In this document: piece after piece, positions 55,785-64,000 of the stretch
Layout: every line of letters begins with the position of its first letter
How positions within the stretch are numbered: the first letter of the stretch is position 1
Source of the DNA: Pseudomonas persica
GTDB taxonomy: Bacteria > Pseudomonadota > Gammaproteobacteria > Pseudomonadales > Pseudomonadaceae
DNA: 64,000 nt
Direction of reading: 5' to 3'
NCBI RefSeq assembly: GCF_900291015.1
Contig: NZ_OLKL01000033.1
Coordinates: forward strand, 155,341 to 219,340
Program-made: the position numbers and the translations under genes
The notes under the pieces: model-generated
Seen by the model: the letters and a program-made list of their open reading frames with translations, nothing else
What the model was told of the DNA's origin: nothing
Database searches by the model: none

Positions 55785-57434
55785 ATGGACAAATACGCCC
55801 CCCGCCAGTGGCTCCCCCACGAAAAACCCAGCCTCCCGGGCTCGCCCTCCACGCCCCTGCACACGCCCGCCAAACGCCTGGCCTATGGCGTGGTCGGCCT
55901 GCTGGTGGCAATCACCGGTGGCCTGGGCAACGCGCTGGTCACCGCCAACCTGGTGTTCCTGCAAGGTGCGCTGGGCGCAACAACGGCGGAAATGGCCTGG
56001 CTGCCGGCCGCCTACGTAATGACCAACGTGTCCATCAACCTGCTGCTGGTGAAGTTCCGCCAGCAGTTCGGGCTGCGCGCGTTCACCGAGGTGTTCCTGG
56101 TGCTCTATGCCCTGGTCACCTTCGCCCACCTGCTGGTCAACGACCTCAACTCGGCCATCGCCGTGCGTGCAGCCCATGGCATGGTCGGTGCCGCGCTCAG
56201 CTCGTTGGGGCTCTACTACATGATCCAGGCGTTCCCGGCACAGTGGCGGCTAAAGGCAATGGTGCTGGGCCTGGGCGCCTCGCAACTGGCGTTGCCGCTG
56301 GCGCGGATCTTTTCCGAAGACCTGCTGCAGATCGCCGAATGGCGCGGCCTGTACCTGTTCGAGCTGGGCCTGGCGCTGGCCGCGCTGGGCTGCGTGCTGA
56401 TGCTCAAGCTGCCCCCCGGTGACCGCTTCAAGACCTTCGAGCCGCTGGACTTCCTCACCTTCTCGCTGATGGCCAGCGGCACCGCCCTGCTCTGCGCCGT
56501 GCTGTCGCTGGGGCGCATCGACTGGTGGCTGGAGGCGCCGTGGATCGGCGTGGCCCTGGCGGCCTCGATCGCGTTGATCTTCAGTGGCCTGGCCATCGAG
56601 CACAACCGCCAGAACCCACTGCTGATGACCCGCTGGCTGGGCAGCGGCGCAATCATTCGCCTGGCCCTGTGCGTGGTACTGATCCGCATGGTCACCTCGG
56701 AGCAGTCCACCGGTGCGGTCGGTTTCCTGCAGGCATTGAACATGGGCAGCGAGCAGATGCGTACGCTATACGGGGTCATGCTGCTGGGCGCGGTGGCCGG
56801 CCTGGTCTGCAGTGCACTCACCATCGACCCCAACCACCTGGTGATCCCGCTGCTGGTCTCGCTGCTGGCCATGGCTACCGGCGCCTTCATGGACAGCAGT
56901 TCGAGCAACCTCACCCGCCCCGCGCAGATGTACCTCAGCCAGTTCCTGCTGGCGTTCGGCAGCACCTTCTTCCTCGGCCCGTCCATGGCCCTTGGCATCA
57001 GCCATGTGCGCGCCAACCCGCGCAACCTGGTAAGTTTTTCGGTGCTGTTCGGCATCTGCAACAACCTCGGCGGCCTGATTGGCGCCGCGCTGCTGGGCAC
57101 CTTCCAGACCTGGCGGGAAAAATTCCACTCCAGCCACTTGATGGACCACCTCAGCTATCTGGAGCCCTTGGTCACAGCGCGCGTGCAAAGTGGCGGCGCC
57201 GGCTACGGCGGCATCATCGCCGACCCGGCCCTGCGCAGCGAAGCCGGCATGCGCCTGCTGGCCAGTGCCGCCACCCGCGAAGCCAATGTCATGGCCTACA
57301 ACGATGTGTTCGCGCTGATTGGCAGCATCGCTATCCTGACCATGATCTGGATCTGCATCCGTAGCACCTGGCTCTGGCACACAAAACGCCAGGCCCTTTC
57401 CCCTGACTCCACCTCCGGCGCGCCCACCCGATGA
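55785..57434 (+). CDS. MFS multidrug transporter (DHA2/EmrB-like)
   Basis: A 549-residue inner-membrane protein with about fourteen hydrophobic helices, the DHA2 arrangement. It begins with a hydrophilic tail of about 35 residues, then AYGVVGLLVAITGGLGNALV. It lies directly before and overlaps by four bases an EmrA-like membrane fusion protein, so a two-component pump that uses an outer-membrane channel is expected. The exported compound is unknown. Confidence 0.87.
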   Translation: MDKYAPRQWLPHEKPSLPGSPSTPLHTPAKRLAYGVVGLLVAITGGLGNALVTANLVFLQGALGATTAEMAWLPAAYVMTNVSINLLLVKFRQQFGLRAFTEVFLVLYALVTFAHLLVNDLNSAIAVRAAHGMVGAALSSLGLYYMIQAFPAQWRLKAMVLGLGASQLALPLARIFSEDLLQIAEWRGLYLFELGLALAALGCVLMLKLPPGDRFKTFEPLDFLTFSLMASGTALLCAVLSLGRIDWWLEAPWIGVALAASIALIFSGLAIEHNRQNPLLMTRWLGSGAIIRLALCVVLIRMVTSEQSTGAVGFLQALNMGSEQMRTLYGVMLLGAVAGLVCSALTIDPNHLVIPLLVSLLAMATGAFMDSSSSNLTRPAQMYLSQFLLAFGSTFFLGPSMALGISHVRANPRNLVSFSVLFGICNNLGGLIGAALLGTFQTWREKFHSSHLMDHLSYLEPLVTARVQSGGAGYGGIIADPALRSEAGMRLLASAATREANVMAYNDVFALIGSIAILTMIWICIRSTWLWHTKRQALSPDSTSGAPTR

Positions 57435-58564
57435 CTGACGACACCCGCACCACGACCACCACTGCCATCGCCGAAACCCCGGAAGGCGTCACACCGCCCA
57501 GCAAGCCGACCAGCCCGGTGCGTTCACGGCGGGTGCGTATCCTGTCGTCGATCAGCTTCGCCTGCGTGGCCCTGGCCGGCATCCTGCTGGTGCTGTATGC
57601 CTGGCGCCTGCCGCCATTCAGCAGCGCCATCGAAAGCACCGAGAACGCCCTGGTGCGCGGCCAGGTGACCATCATCGGGCCGCAGCTGAGCGGCTACATC
57701 GTCGATGTGCCGGTGCATGACTTCCAGTTCGTCAAGGCCGGCGACCTGCTGGTGCAACTGGACGACCGCATCTACAAGCAACGCCTGGCCCAGGCCATCG
57801 CCCAGCTGCAGCAACAACAGGCGGCTCTGGCCAACAACCTGCAGCAACGCAACAGTGCCGAAGCCACCATTGCCCAGCGCCAGGCCGCCATTGGTGATGC
57901 CGCCGCCCAGGCAGCCAAGGCCAAGGCCGATCTCGGCCGCAACCGGGCGCTGGTAAGCGACGGCTCGGTATCGCGCCGCGACCTGGACCTGGCCCGCGCC
58001 AGTGAAGCCGCGGCGGTCGCCAGCCTGGCCCAGGCCAAGGCGGCGCTGGAAATCGCCCGCCAGGACCGCGAAACCGTGCTGGTAAACCGGGCCGCGCTGG
58101 AGGCCTCGGTGGAAAACGCCAAGGCCGCCGTGGAGCTGGCCCGCATCGACCTCGACAACACCCGCGTCACCGCCCCGCGCGACGGCCAGCTGGGGCAGAT
58201 CGGCACGCGCCTGGGGGCCTATGTCAACTCCGGCGCGCAGCTGATGGCGCTGGTACCCGATACCCTGTGGGTGATTGCCAACATGAAGGAAACCCAGATG
58301 GCCAATGTGCGCATCGGCCAACCGGTGAGTTTTACCGTGGATGCGCTGAACCACCTGAAGCTCCACGGGCACGTGCAGCAGGTTTCACCGGCCACCGGCT
58401 CCGAGTTCGCCTTGCTGCAGGCGGACAATGCCACCGGCAACTTCGTCAAGATTGCCCAACGCATACCAGTTCGGATCACCGTGGATGCCGACCAGGCGGA
58501 GGCCCGACGCTTGCGGCCGGGGATGTCGGTGGTGGTCAGTATCGATACCCGTGGCGAACAGTGA
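57431..58564 (+). CDS. HlyD/EmrA family membrane fusion protein
   Basis: A 377-residue periplasmic adaptor with one N-terminal membrane helix (about residues 37-58, FACVALAGILLVLYAW). A biotinyl-lipoyl-like half is visible in GQVTIIGPQLSGYIVDVPVHD, followed by a helical hairpin rich in Ala/Gln (about 115-240) and the second lipoyl half VTAPRDGQLGQIGTRLGAYV. It bridges the EmrB-like transporter to an outer-membrane channel. It is translationally coupled to that transporter through ATGA. Confidence 0.9.
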   Translation: MTDDTRTTTTTAIAETPEGVTPPSKPTSPVRSRRVRILSSISFACVALAGILLVLYAWRLPPFSSAIESTENALVRGQVTIIGPQLSGYIVDVPVHDFQFVKAGDLLVQLDDRIYKQRLAQAIAQLQQQQAALANNLQQRNSAEATIAQRQAAIGDAAAQAAKAKADLGRNRALVSDGSVSRRDLDLARASEAAAVASLAQAKAALEIARQDRETVLVNRAALEASVENAKAAVELARIDLDNTRVTAPRDGQLGQIGTRLGAYVNSGAQLMALVPDTLWVIANMKETQMANVRIGQPVSFTVDALNHLKLHGHVQQVSPATGSEFALLQADNATGNFVKIAQRIPVRITVDADQAEARRLRPGMSVVVSIDTRGEQ

Positions 58565-58679
58565 TGTTGCCTTTACCGGCCCACACGGAGATGCCGTCTT
58601 GCCACGATTGCGCCGCTCTAGCCCGTAGGTTCTAATCGCGCCCGACCCGTTTGCCTTTGTCACTCAAGGAAGTGTCACC

Positions 58680-59273
58680 ATGTACAGGAAGATCCTGCCG
58701 CTGACGCTGTTGGCAACCCTGGCCGGTTGCTCGAACAGCGAGGACACCAGCGAGGCCAGTTTTCACAAGGCCGCCCAAGCCTACCTCGATACCCAATACC
58801 CGCACTGCTTCGTCATCAGTTCATTCCCCACCAGAACCCAGGACTTCGACCTCCATGGCACCAACAAGGCGTTGCATGCCCTGGCTCAGGTAGGCGTGGT
58901 CAGCGAAAAGGAGATCTCGCGCACCGAGGTGCCCGCCCGCCTGTGGCAAGCGGCACGCACGGACATCTACTACGCCTATGACCTCACCGACGAAGGCCGC
59001 AAGTATTACAAGGCGGATAACGGGCTGTGCTTCGGCAAGGCGCAAGTCACGGCCATCGAACAGTTCAGTGAGCCGAGCGAAGCGACCGGGCAGAAAATGT
59101 CGCGTGTGACCTATGCCTACAAGATCACCGGGTTGCCGGGGTGGGCTGCCAATGAAGAAGTGAAGGCCAGCGTTGCCGAACTGGGCAAGGCGGTGGCCAG
59201 CAATGAAATGCCGCTCAAGGACACCCGGGAAATGGTGCTGACCAGCCAGGGTTGGCGGTTGCAGGACAAATAG
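58680..59273 (+). CDS. Hypothetical lipoprotein
   Basis: A 197-residue protein with a lipobox LLATLAGC (Cys17) and a mature domain that begins FHKAAQAYLDTQYPHCFV. I do not recognise the family. AAGGAAG lies about 10 bases before the ATG. It is preceded by a 115-base gap after the efflux pair and is probably transcribed on its own. It is likely anchored in the inner or outer membrane facing the periplasm. Confidence 0.75.
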   Translation: MYRKILPLTLLATLAGCSNSEDTSEASFHKAAQAYLDTQYPHCFVISSFPTRTQDFDLHGTNKALHALAQVGVVSEKEISRTEVPARLWQAARTDIYYAYDLTDEGRKYYKADNGLCFGKAQVTAIEQFSEPSEATGQKMSRVTYAYKITGLPGWAANEEVKASVAELGKAVASNEMPLKDTREMVLTSQGWRLQDK

Positions 59274-59475
59274 CCGCTTGCTCCGGTTCGCGGTTGGCGC
59301 GCACTGCCATCAGGTAGTTGAACACCGCCACCGGCATCGCCGACTGCACCACCAGCACTGCGCGCTCCAGGCAGGCCATGGCCATGCTGGTGAAGGCGTT
59401 CGGGTCCAGTTCGGTGCGGCTGAGGGTGGACAGCACCAGCGACGGGGTGGCTTTTCTTGGAAGTGGGCCGGGCAT
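59215..59475 (-). CDS. Possible 86-residue small protein or gene remnant
   Basis: An ATG at 59475 opens a frame on the minus strand with the codon bias of real genes, encoding MPGPLPRKATPSLVLS, later LDPNAFTSMAMACLERAVLVVQ and MPVAVFNYLMAVRANREPEQ. The amphipathic helices resemble the small helical proteins common in fluorescent pseudomonads. The 3' end overlaps the end of the lipoprotein gene by 59 bases, there is no clear ribosome site and a hairpin repeat lies just upstream, so the true start may be lost. Confidence 0.35.
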   Translation of the reverse strand: MPGPLPRKATPSLVLSTLSRTELDPNAFTSMAMACLERAVLVVQSAMPVAVFNYLMAVRANREPEQAAICPATANPGWSAPFPGCP

Positions 59476-59492
59476 TATGCCGCAGTCTGCGG

Positions 59493-59759
59493 GATTGCCG
59501 GGGCTGCTTTGCAGCCCCCGGGTTGTCTGCCCAAGACACATTGGTGTCGCCCACAGGCTGCGGCGTCTCGTCGCACACCCAAGCCCCTTGGGCAAAACCG
59601 CGCAAGCCCGTAGAATCCCGCTTCCTTTTCGCCCGTCGCCTTGAACGGTGGCAACCGGCAGCAATGACAGAGTCCGTGCCTGAACACATGACCGCACATG
59701 TGAAATAGGCTCAACCCTCCCCGCCCGGCCCGGCTCCCACAGGGCCCAGCGGTTGAGTC
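59493..59759. other. Intergenic region with hairpins upstream of the MFS gene
   Basis: 59493-59517 holds GGGGCTGC-TTT-GCAGCCCC, a REP-associated hairpin. At 59708-59759 GGCTCAACC and GGTTGAGTC pair around a GC-rich loop that contains a REP-like fragment (cggctcccacag). The stretch 59476-59875 contains no other gene I can support. Confidence 0.4.
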
Positions 59760-59875
59760 TTGCCCAGGTCGCATCCAGCCCAGGCACATCCGTACAGCCC
59801 CTCGGCCCCGTTCGGGTCGAGCCGGTGTGCGCGTCCGAAAAGGCGCTCATTCCGCTCATCCAACTAGAGGTACGT

Positions 59876-61180
59876 ATGTCTCCGCGTTTGCTGGCCATGG
59901 CGCTGGCGCCCCTGCTCGGGCTGTTCATCATTGCCCTGGGCAACGGCTTCATGTCTTCCCTTACCACCCTGCGCCTGGGCGCTGCCGGTGAGTCAGCCAC
60001 CACCATCGGTGTAGTCTCCTCGACCTACTTCATCGGCCTGACCCTCGGTGCCATCTTCAACGACCGGCTGATCCTGCGCATCGGCCATATCCGCGCCTAC
60101 ACCAGCTTCGCCTCGCTGATCGGCGTGACCATCCTGCTGCAAGGCCTGTTCTACGACGTCACCTGGTGGTCGGTGCTGCGCCTGGTCAACGGCTGGGCGG
60201 CAGTGGGCGTGTTCCTGGTGATCGAAAGCTGGCTGCTGCTGGCCGGTGACGCCAAGATCCGTGGCCGCCTGCTGGCGCTGTACATGATCGCCTTCTACGG
60301 CGCCGGGGTGATCGCCCAGGCCGGCCTTGGCGAAATCACCCACATGGGTGACACCGCACCGTTCATGCTGGCCGGGGTGCTCGCCGCCTTGTCGGTCCTG
60401 CCCATCGTGATCCTGCCGCGGGTGTCACCGCTGCTGGACCAGGTCGAACCGCTCAAGCCGCGCCAGTTGCTGGGCGTGGCACCGTCGGGGCTGGTCGGCT
60501 GCTTCGGTTCGGGGGTAGCCATTGCCGGTATCTATGCCCTGCTGCCCCTGTACCTGCAGCGCATTGGCCTGGATGTGGGTGAGGTCGGCAACATGATGGC
60601 CTGGGTGATTCTGGGTGCCATGCTGCTGCAATACCCGGTCGGGCGCTGGTCCGACCGCAAGGACCGCCAGGATGTGCTGATCGCCCTCGCCGCGCTGTGC
60701 GTACTGCTGTCGCTGGTCACGGTATTCCTGCCGTCGGACTCGGTCCTGCTGCCGGCCATGCTGTTCCTGCTGGGCGGTGGCGTGTTCACCCTGTACCCGG
60801 TGGCGGTCAGCCATGCGGCCGACCGGGCGCCGTCCGATGCGCTGGTGCCGATGATCCAGGGCCTGCTGCTGATCAACTCGCTGGGGTCGGCCATGGCGCC
60901 GGTGGCGATTTCGCCGATGATGACCGAGTTTGGCGAGGCCGGGTTGTTCTGGGCCTTTGCCGTGGTCAACCTGGCCATGGTGTGCTTCTTCATGTGGCGC
61001 CGTGGCAAGCGCCCGGCGGCAGAGCACCCGGCCCCGTTCACCGCTTCGACCACCTTCTCGCCGACCGGTGCCGAACTGCGGGTGACCGAAGACCTGATGC
61101 ATGCGGCGCAGGAGCATCCGCCGCTGGAGCCGGTGGAAAGTGCAGCGCCAGCGCAGGCGCAGCGTTCAGAATCGCATTGA
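59876..61180 (+). CDS. MFS transporter (YcaD-like)
   Basis: A 434-residue permease with twelve hydrophobic helices and a hydrophilic C-terminal tail of about 50 residues. It opens MSPRLLAMALAPLLGLFII. The MFS loop motif is seen in GRWSDRKDRQD between helices, and the first half has VSSTYFIGLTLGAIFNDRL. The ATG at 59876 follows AGAGGTACG, so an in-frame codon 41 codons earlier is not used. The overall pattern is that of the YcaD group, whose substrate is unknown. Confidence 0.87.
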   Translation: MSPRLLAMALAPLLGLFIIALGNGFMSSLTTLRLGAAGESATTIGVVSSTYFIGLTLGAIFNDRLILRIGHIRAYTSFASLIGVTILLQGLFYDVTWWSVLRLVNGWAAVGVFLVIESWLLLAGDAKIRGRLLALYMIAFYGAGVIAQAGLGEITHMGDTAPFMLAGVLAALSVLPIVILPRVSPLLDQVEPLKPRQLLGVAPSGLVGCFGSGVAIAGIYALLPLYLQRIGLDVGEVGNMMAWVILGAMLLQYPVGRWSDRKDRQDVLIALAALCVLLSLVTVFLPSDSVLLPAMLFLLGGGVFTLYPVAVSHAADRAPSDALVPMIQGLLLINSLGSAMAPVAISPMMTEFGEAGLFWAFAVVNLAMVCFFMWRRGKRPAAEHPAPFTASTTFSPTGAELRVTEDLMHAAQEHPPLEPVESAAPAQAQRSESH

Positions 61181-61183
61181 TCG

Positions 61184-61354
61184 GGGGGCTGCCTTGCAGC
61201 CCTTTCGCGACGCAAGGCCGCTTCCACAGAACTGCACATAACTCATTGAATTAGCAGGGACCCTGTGGGAGCGGCTTTAGCCGCGAACACCGGCGCAGCC
61301 GGTGCCATGCACCGCGTTGGATTCTTCGCGGGTGAACCCGCTCCCACAGGGGCC
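61184..61354. repeat. Composite REP element (reverse copy of the 1-78 / 36594-36671 unit)
   Basis: 61184-61226 is a 'ctttcgcgacgcaaggccgc' half. Then follows the linker agaactgcacataactcatt, a 'ggctttagccgcgaacacc' half, ggcgcagccggtgcc, and an inverted 'ttcgcgggtgaacccgctcc' half. The linker and following half match the other copies with a few substitutions. No gene is seen in 61181-61376. Confidence 0.85.
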
Positions 61355-61376
61355 GCGCAGGCTTGTGGATCTGGCG

Positions 61377-62339
61377 TCAGCCATTCACCAGGTTGACCGG
61401 GCGCTCACCGGCCAGCGCACTGAGCAGGTTGTCCACCGCACAACGCGCCATGGCCTGGCGGGTTTCCTCGGTCGCCGAGCCGATATGCGGGGTCGCCACC
61501 ACGTTGTCCAGTTGCAACAGCGGCGAGTCCGCCGGCAGCGGCTCCTGCACGAATACATCCAGGCCGGCGCCGCGTATGCGCCGGGCACGCAACGCTTCGA
61601 TCAGCGCTGGCTCATCTACCACGCGTCCGCGGGAAATGTTCACCAGGATTGCCTGCGGCCTCATCAGCGCCAGTTCGCGCGCGCCGATCAGGCCTTCGGT
61701 GCTGGCACTCAACGGCACGGTCAGGCAAACGAAATCCGCCTGCTGCAACAGCTCGTCCAGGCTGCATTGACGCGCAGCATAGCACGCCTCCACCTCGGGC
61801 TTGGCACGCTGACTGTGATACAGCACACGCATGCCGAAGCCGGCCGCGGCGCGCCGGGCCAGGGCCTCGCCGATGCGGCCCATGCCGACGATGCCCAGCG
61901 TCTTGCCGTGCACATCGCTGCCGAAGTGCGCCGGGCCAAGGTTGGCCTGCCAATGACCGTCTCGCACCCAGCTCGCCAGTTCCACAACCCGCCTGGCGGT
62001 CGCCAGGATCAAGGCAAAGCCAGTGTCGGCGGTGGTTTCGGTCAGCACGTCGGGCGTGTTGGTCAACATCACGCCACGCCGGCTGAGTTCGGCGATATCG
62101 TAGTTGTCCACACCGACCGAAACGCTGGACACCACTTCAAGTTGTGGCGCCAGGTCGAGCAGGCTGGCGTCCAGACGCAGGCTGGCCCCCAGCAGCCCGT
62201 GTGCACCCGGCAAGGCGTCGCGCAGGCGCGCCAGGCCATCGGGCTGGGTGGTATCCACCCAGGTCACCTCGACGTGATCTTGCAGGCGTGCCATCAAGTC
62301 GTCGGACAGGCGTTTGTACAGGACGATTCGCTTCTTCAT
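61377..62339 (-). CDS. kguD: 2-ketogluconate-6-phosphate reductase (D-2-hydroxyacid dehydrogenase family)
   Basis: A 320-residue NAD(P)H-dependent D-isomer 2-hydroxyacid dehydrogenase. The nucleotide fold reads LGIVGMGRIGEALARRA, the substrate-binding NTPDVLTETTADTGFAL, and the catalytic arginine, glutamate and histidine appear toward the C-terminus (last in TPHIGSATEETR). Together with the following transporter and PfkB kinase it matches the kgu operon that reduces 2-keto-6-phosphogluconate to 6-phosphogluconate. It lies 12 bases after kguT. Confidence 0.87.
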   Translation of the reverse strand: MKKRIVLYKRLSDDLMARLQDHVEVTWVDTTQPDGLARLRDALPGAHGLLGASLRLDASLLDLAPQLEVVSSVSVGVDNYDIAELSRRGVMLTNTPDVLTETTADTGFALILATARRVVELASWVRDGHWQANLGPAHFGSDVHGKTLGIVGMGRIGEALARRAAAGFGMRVLYHSQRAKPEVEACYAARQCSLDELLQQADFVCLTVPLSASTEGLIGARELALMRPQAILVNISRGRVVDEPALIEALRARRIRGAGLDVFVQEPLPADSPLLQLDNVVATPHIGSATEETRQAMARCAVDNLLSALAGERPVNLVNG

Positions 62340-62351
62340 TGCAGAGGTTTC

Positions 62352-63644
62352 CTAATGGTTCATGGCCAGACGCGAACCGCCGCGCTTGGCCCGGCCAGAC
62401 GTCTGGGAGGTATTGAGTGCGGCGGTGAGCGCTACTGCGCTCAGCAACGCACCGCACATGAACAGATAAGAGGCACCGGGCCCACCCGTAGCGCCATTGA
62501 GATAGCCCACCAGCCACGAACCGCCGAACGAGCCCAGCGCGCCCATGCTGTTGATCAACGCCATGGCACCGCCCGCGACGTTGGCCGGCAGGATCTCGGG
62601 CACGATCGCGAAGAACGGGCCATAGGGTGCGTACATGCAAGCGCCGGCGACCACCAGCAACGCGTAGGACAGCCAGAAATGCTCGCTGCCCAGGGCGTAC
62701 GAGCCATAGAACGCCACGGCGGCGATCAGCAGTGGCGGCCAGACGAAGCGCTTGCGTTTCTGCAGGCGGTCGGACGCCCACGACACGCCAACCATGGCCA
62801 GCACCGCTGCCAGGTAAGGTACCGACGACAGCCAGCCGGCCTGCACGATATCGAGGTTGGCCGCCTGCTTGAGGATCGATGGCAACCACAGCACGAAGCC
62901 ATACACACCGATGCTCCAGCAGAAGTACTGCAGCGCAAGGATGATCACTTGCGGCGAACGGAACGCCTCGCGGTAGTTCTTCACCGGCTTGATGCCTTGC
63001 TGCTCGGCGGCCAGCGCCTGCTGCAGGGCGGCCTTTTCCTGCTCGCTCAGCCAGTTCACCTGGGCCGGGCGGTCATCCACCAGGCGCCACCAGCAGAACG
63101 CCCAGATCACCGCGGGCAGGCCTTCGATGATGAACATCCAGCGCCAGTCGTAATGCTTGATGAGGTAGCCCGACACCACCGACATCCACAGGATGGTCAC
63201 TGGATTGCCGAGGATCAGGAAGGTATTGGCACGCGAACGCTCGGCGCGGGTGAACCAGTGGCACAGGTACACCAGCATCGCCGGCATCACCGCCGCCTCT
63301 ACCACCCCGAGCAGGAAGCGGATGCCGATCAGCATGTAGACGTTGCTGACCACGCCGGTGAGCGTGGCAAGGCCACCCCAGAGGATCAGGCAGACAAAGA
63401 TCAGCTTCTTCACACTGCGCTTTTCGGCATAGATGGCGCCGGGCACCTGGAAGAAGAAGTAACCGAGGAAGAACAGTGCCCCCAGCAGCGAAGACAGCGC
63501 GGGGGTGATCTGCAGGTCTTCAGCCATGCCGGAAGCGGCGGCGAAGCCGTAGTTGGCGCGGTCCAGGTAGGCCAGGCTATAGGTGAAGAAGACGATCGGG
63601 ATGATGTACCACCAGCGGCGAGGCGCCAGGCTTTGGCTTTGCAT
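62352..63644 (-). CDS. kguT: 2-ketogluconate transporter (MFS, anion:cation symporter type)
   Basis: A 430-residue MFS permease with twelve helices, opening MQSQSLAPRRWWYIIPIVFF and continuing SLAYLDRANYGF, the start typical of the ACS subfamily. AGGAGA lies seven bases before the ATG at 63644; a TTG 12 codons upstream is not used. It takes up 2-ketogluconate made in the periplasm from gluconate. It is flanked by kguD and kguK on the same strand. Confidence 0.88.
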   Translation of the reverse strand: MQSQSLAPRRWWYIIPIVFFTYSLAYLDRANYGFAAASGMAEDLQITPALSSLLGALFFLGYFFFQVPGAIYAEKRSVKKLIFVCLILWGGLATLTGVVSNVYMLIGIRFLLGVVEAAVMPAMLVYLCHWFTRAERSRANTFLILGNPVTILWMSVVSGYLIKHYDWRWMFIIEGLPAVIWAFCWWRLVDDRPAQVNWLSEQEKAALQQALAAEQQGIKPVKNYREAFRSPQVIILALQYFCWSIGVYGFVLWLPSILKQAANLDIVQAGWLSSVPYLAAVLAMVGVSWASDRLQKRKRFVWPPLLIAAVAFYGSYALGSEHFWLSYALLVVAGACMYAPYGPFFAIVPEILPANVAGGAMALINSMGALGSFGGSWLVGYLNGATGGPGASYLFMCGALLSAVALTAALNTSQTSGRAKRGGSRLAMNH

Positions 63645-63701
63645 GGTTTGTTTCTCCTGAGCTTGTTGTTTTTGTTGCAACAGGTATATCGGGGTCAGTG
63701 T

Positions 63702-64000
63702 TCACGCACTTCTGCGCAGCTCGTGGGCTTGCAGTTCGTGGCGCAGCGGCAGCCCTTCCATGTCGCCACGTGACTGCACGGCGCGGCTACCGCACCAGTT
63801 GCCACGCGTCACAGCCTCGGCCACCGGGTGGCCCTCCAGCAGCGCGCTGAGCACGCCGACAGCAAAGGCATCGCCAGCGCCGACGGTGTCTACCACATGG
63901 CTGACCGGCACTGGCGCGACCTGGCCTTCAGCCTTGGCGCTGCGAAAGTAGGCACCAGCTTCGCCCAGCTTGATCACCACCAGTTCCACCCCTTGGTCGA
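63702..64000 (-). CDS. kguK: 2-ketogluconate kinase, C-terminal part (PfkB family; gene runs off the window)
   Basis: Only the last 99 codons are present. The PfkB signature DTVGAGDAFAVG is visible, with the catalytic aspartate GAGDAF, preceded by VELVVIKLGEAGAYF. In the kgu operon the kinase phosphorylates imported 2-ketogluconate at C6. The stop at 63702 is 57 bases before the kguT start. Confidence 0.85.
   Translation of the reverse strand, partial: DQGVELVVIKLGEAGAYFRSAKAEGQVAPVPVSHVVDTVGAGDAFAVGVLSALLEGHPVAEAVTRGNWCGSRAVQSRGDMEGLPLRHELQAHELRRSA

Noticed and set aside
61302..63773. A very long open frame on the plus strand opposite the kgu genes
   Set aside because: It is the antisense of well-recognised kguD and kguT, with His/Gln/Arg-rich composition typical of a GC-rich shadow frame.

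Overview
The window looks like a chromosomal segment of a Pseudomonas of the P. putida group. The GC content is high, nearly every intergenic gap carries the 'gtgggagcgg...cccgcgaa' REP palindromes typical of that group, and the gene content matches fluorescent pseudomonads: a lexA2-imuA-imuB-dnaE2 mutasome, kgu 2-ketogluconate genes, PagL, and a Pea-like exopolysaccharide cluster. From memory, which I could not check, the order lexA2 ... sco genes ... exopolysaccharide ... sdaA ... polyamine genes ... hisN resembles the P. putida KT2440 PP_3116 to PP_3157 region. I see no rRNA, tRNA, CRISPR array, prophage or intact insertion sequence.

Layout. 0-9 kb: hisN-type phosphatase, tandem universal stress protein, a Fur-box-preceded TonB siderophore receptor, PagL lipid A deacylase, a PhyH dioxygenase, a small periplasmic protein, and the divergent ptrR/sad pair. 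9-19 kb: a solitary SF1 helicase-like protein, an AraC regulator, a glutamylpolyamine catabolic operon (glutamine-synthetase-like ligase, polyamine-binding protein, FAD oxidase), a DUF3313 lipoprotein, serine dehydratase and a LysR regulator.

19.6-41.3 kb: one exopolysaccharide locus in three transcription units. The right unit (minus strand, 41.25 to 36.7 kb) encodes a 58-residue signal-anchor protein, a short Wza-like export protein, an outer-membrane barrel, a Wzz-like co-polymerase and a CpsD-like kinase. The middle unit (plus strand, 31.1 to 36.3 kb) encodes a Wzy/ligase-like polymerase, a secreted glycoside hydrolase and GalE. The left unit (minus strand, 31.0 to 19.6 kb) encodes the flippase, a Tat-signal mini-protein coupled to a GMC oxidoreductase, five further glycosyltransferases, an acetyltransferase, a DUF535 protein and the initiating undecaprenyl-phosphate sugar transferase. 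Together they make a nearly complete Wzx/Wzy-type pathway: priming, chain assembly, flipping, polymerisation, length control, export and trimming.

41.5-47 kb: XRE-cupin regulator, AtoE short-chain fatty acid transporter, ScoAB CoA-transferase, a divergent LysR regulator and an aldo/keto reductase. 47.2-53.7 kb: the error-prone polymerase cassette under LexA2, with an apparent LexA2 operator overlapping the lexA2 start codon, and a divergent HAD phosphatase. 53.8-55.6 kb: a relic made of MdcR-like and UvrA-paralogue fragments joined by clean deletions. 55.8-61.2 kb: EmrAB-type efflux pair, a lipoprotein, a small orphan frame and an MFS transporter. 61.4-64 kb: kguD-kguT-kguK, with kguK running off the right edge.

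The most interesting items are the 58-residue protein at the head of the export operon, the Tat mini-protein/GMC oxidase pair, the serially deleted mdcR/uvrA relic, and a family of composite REP elements.
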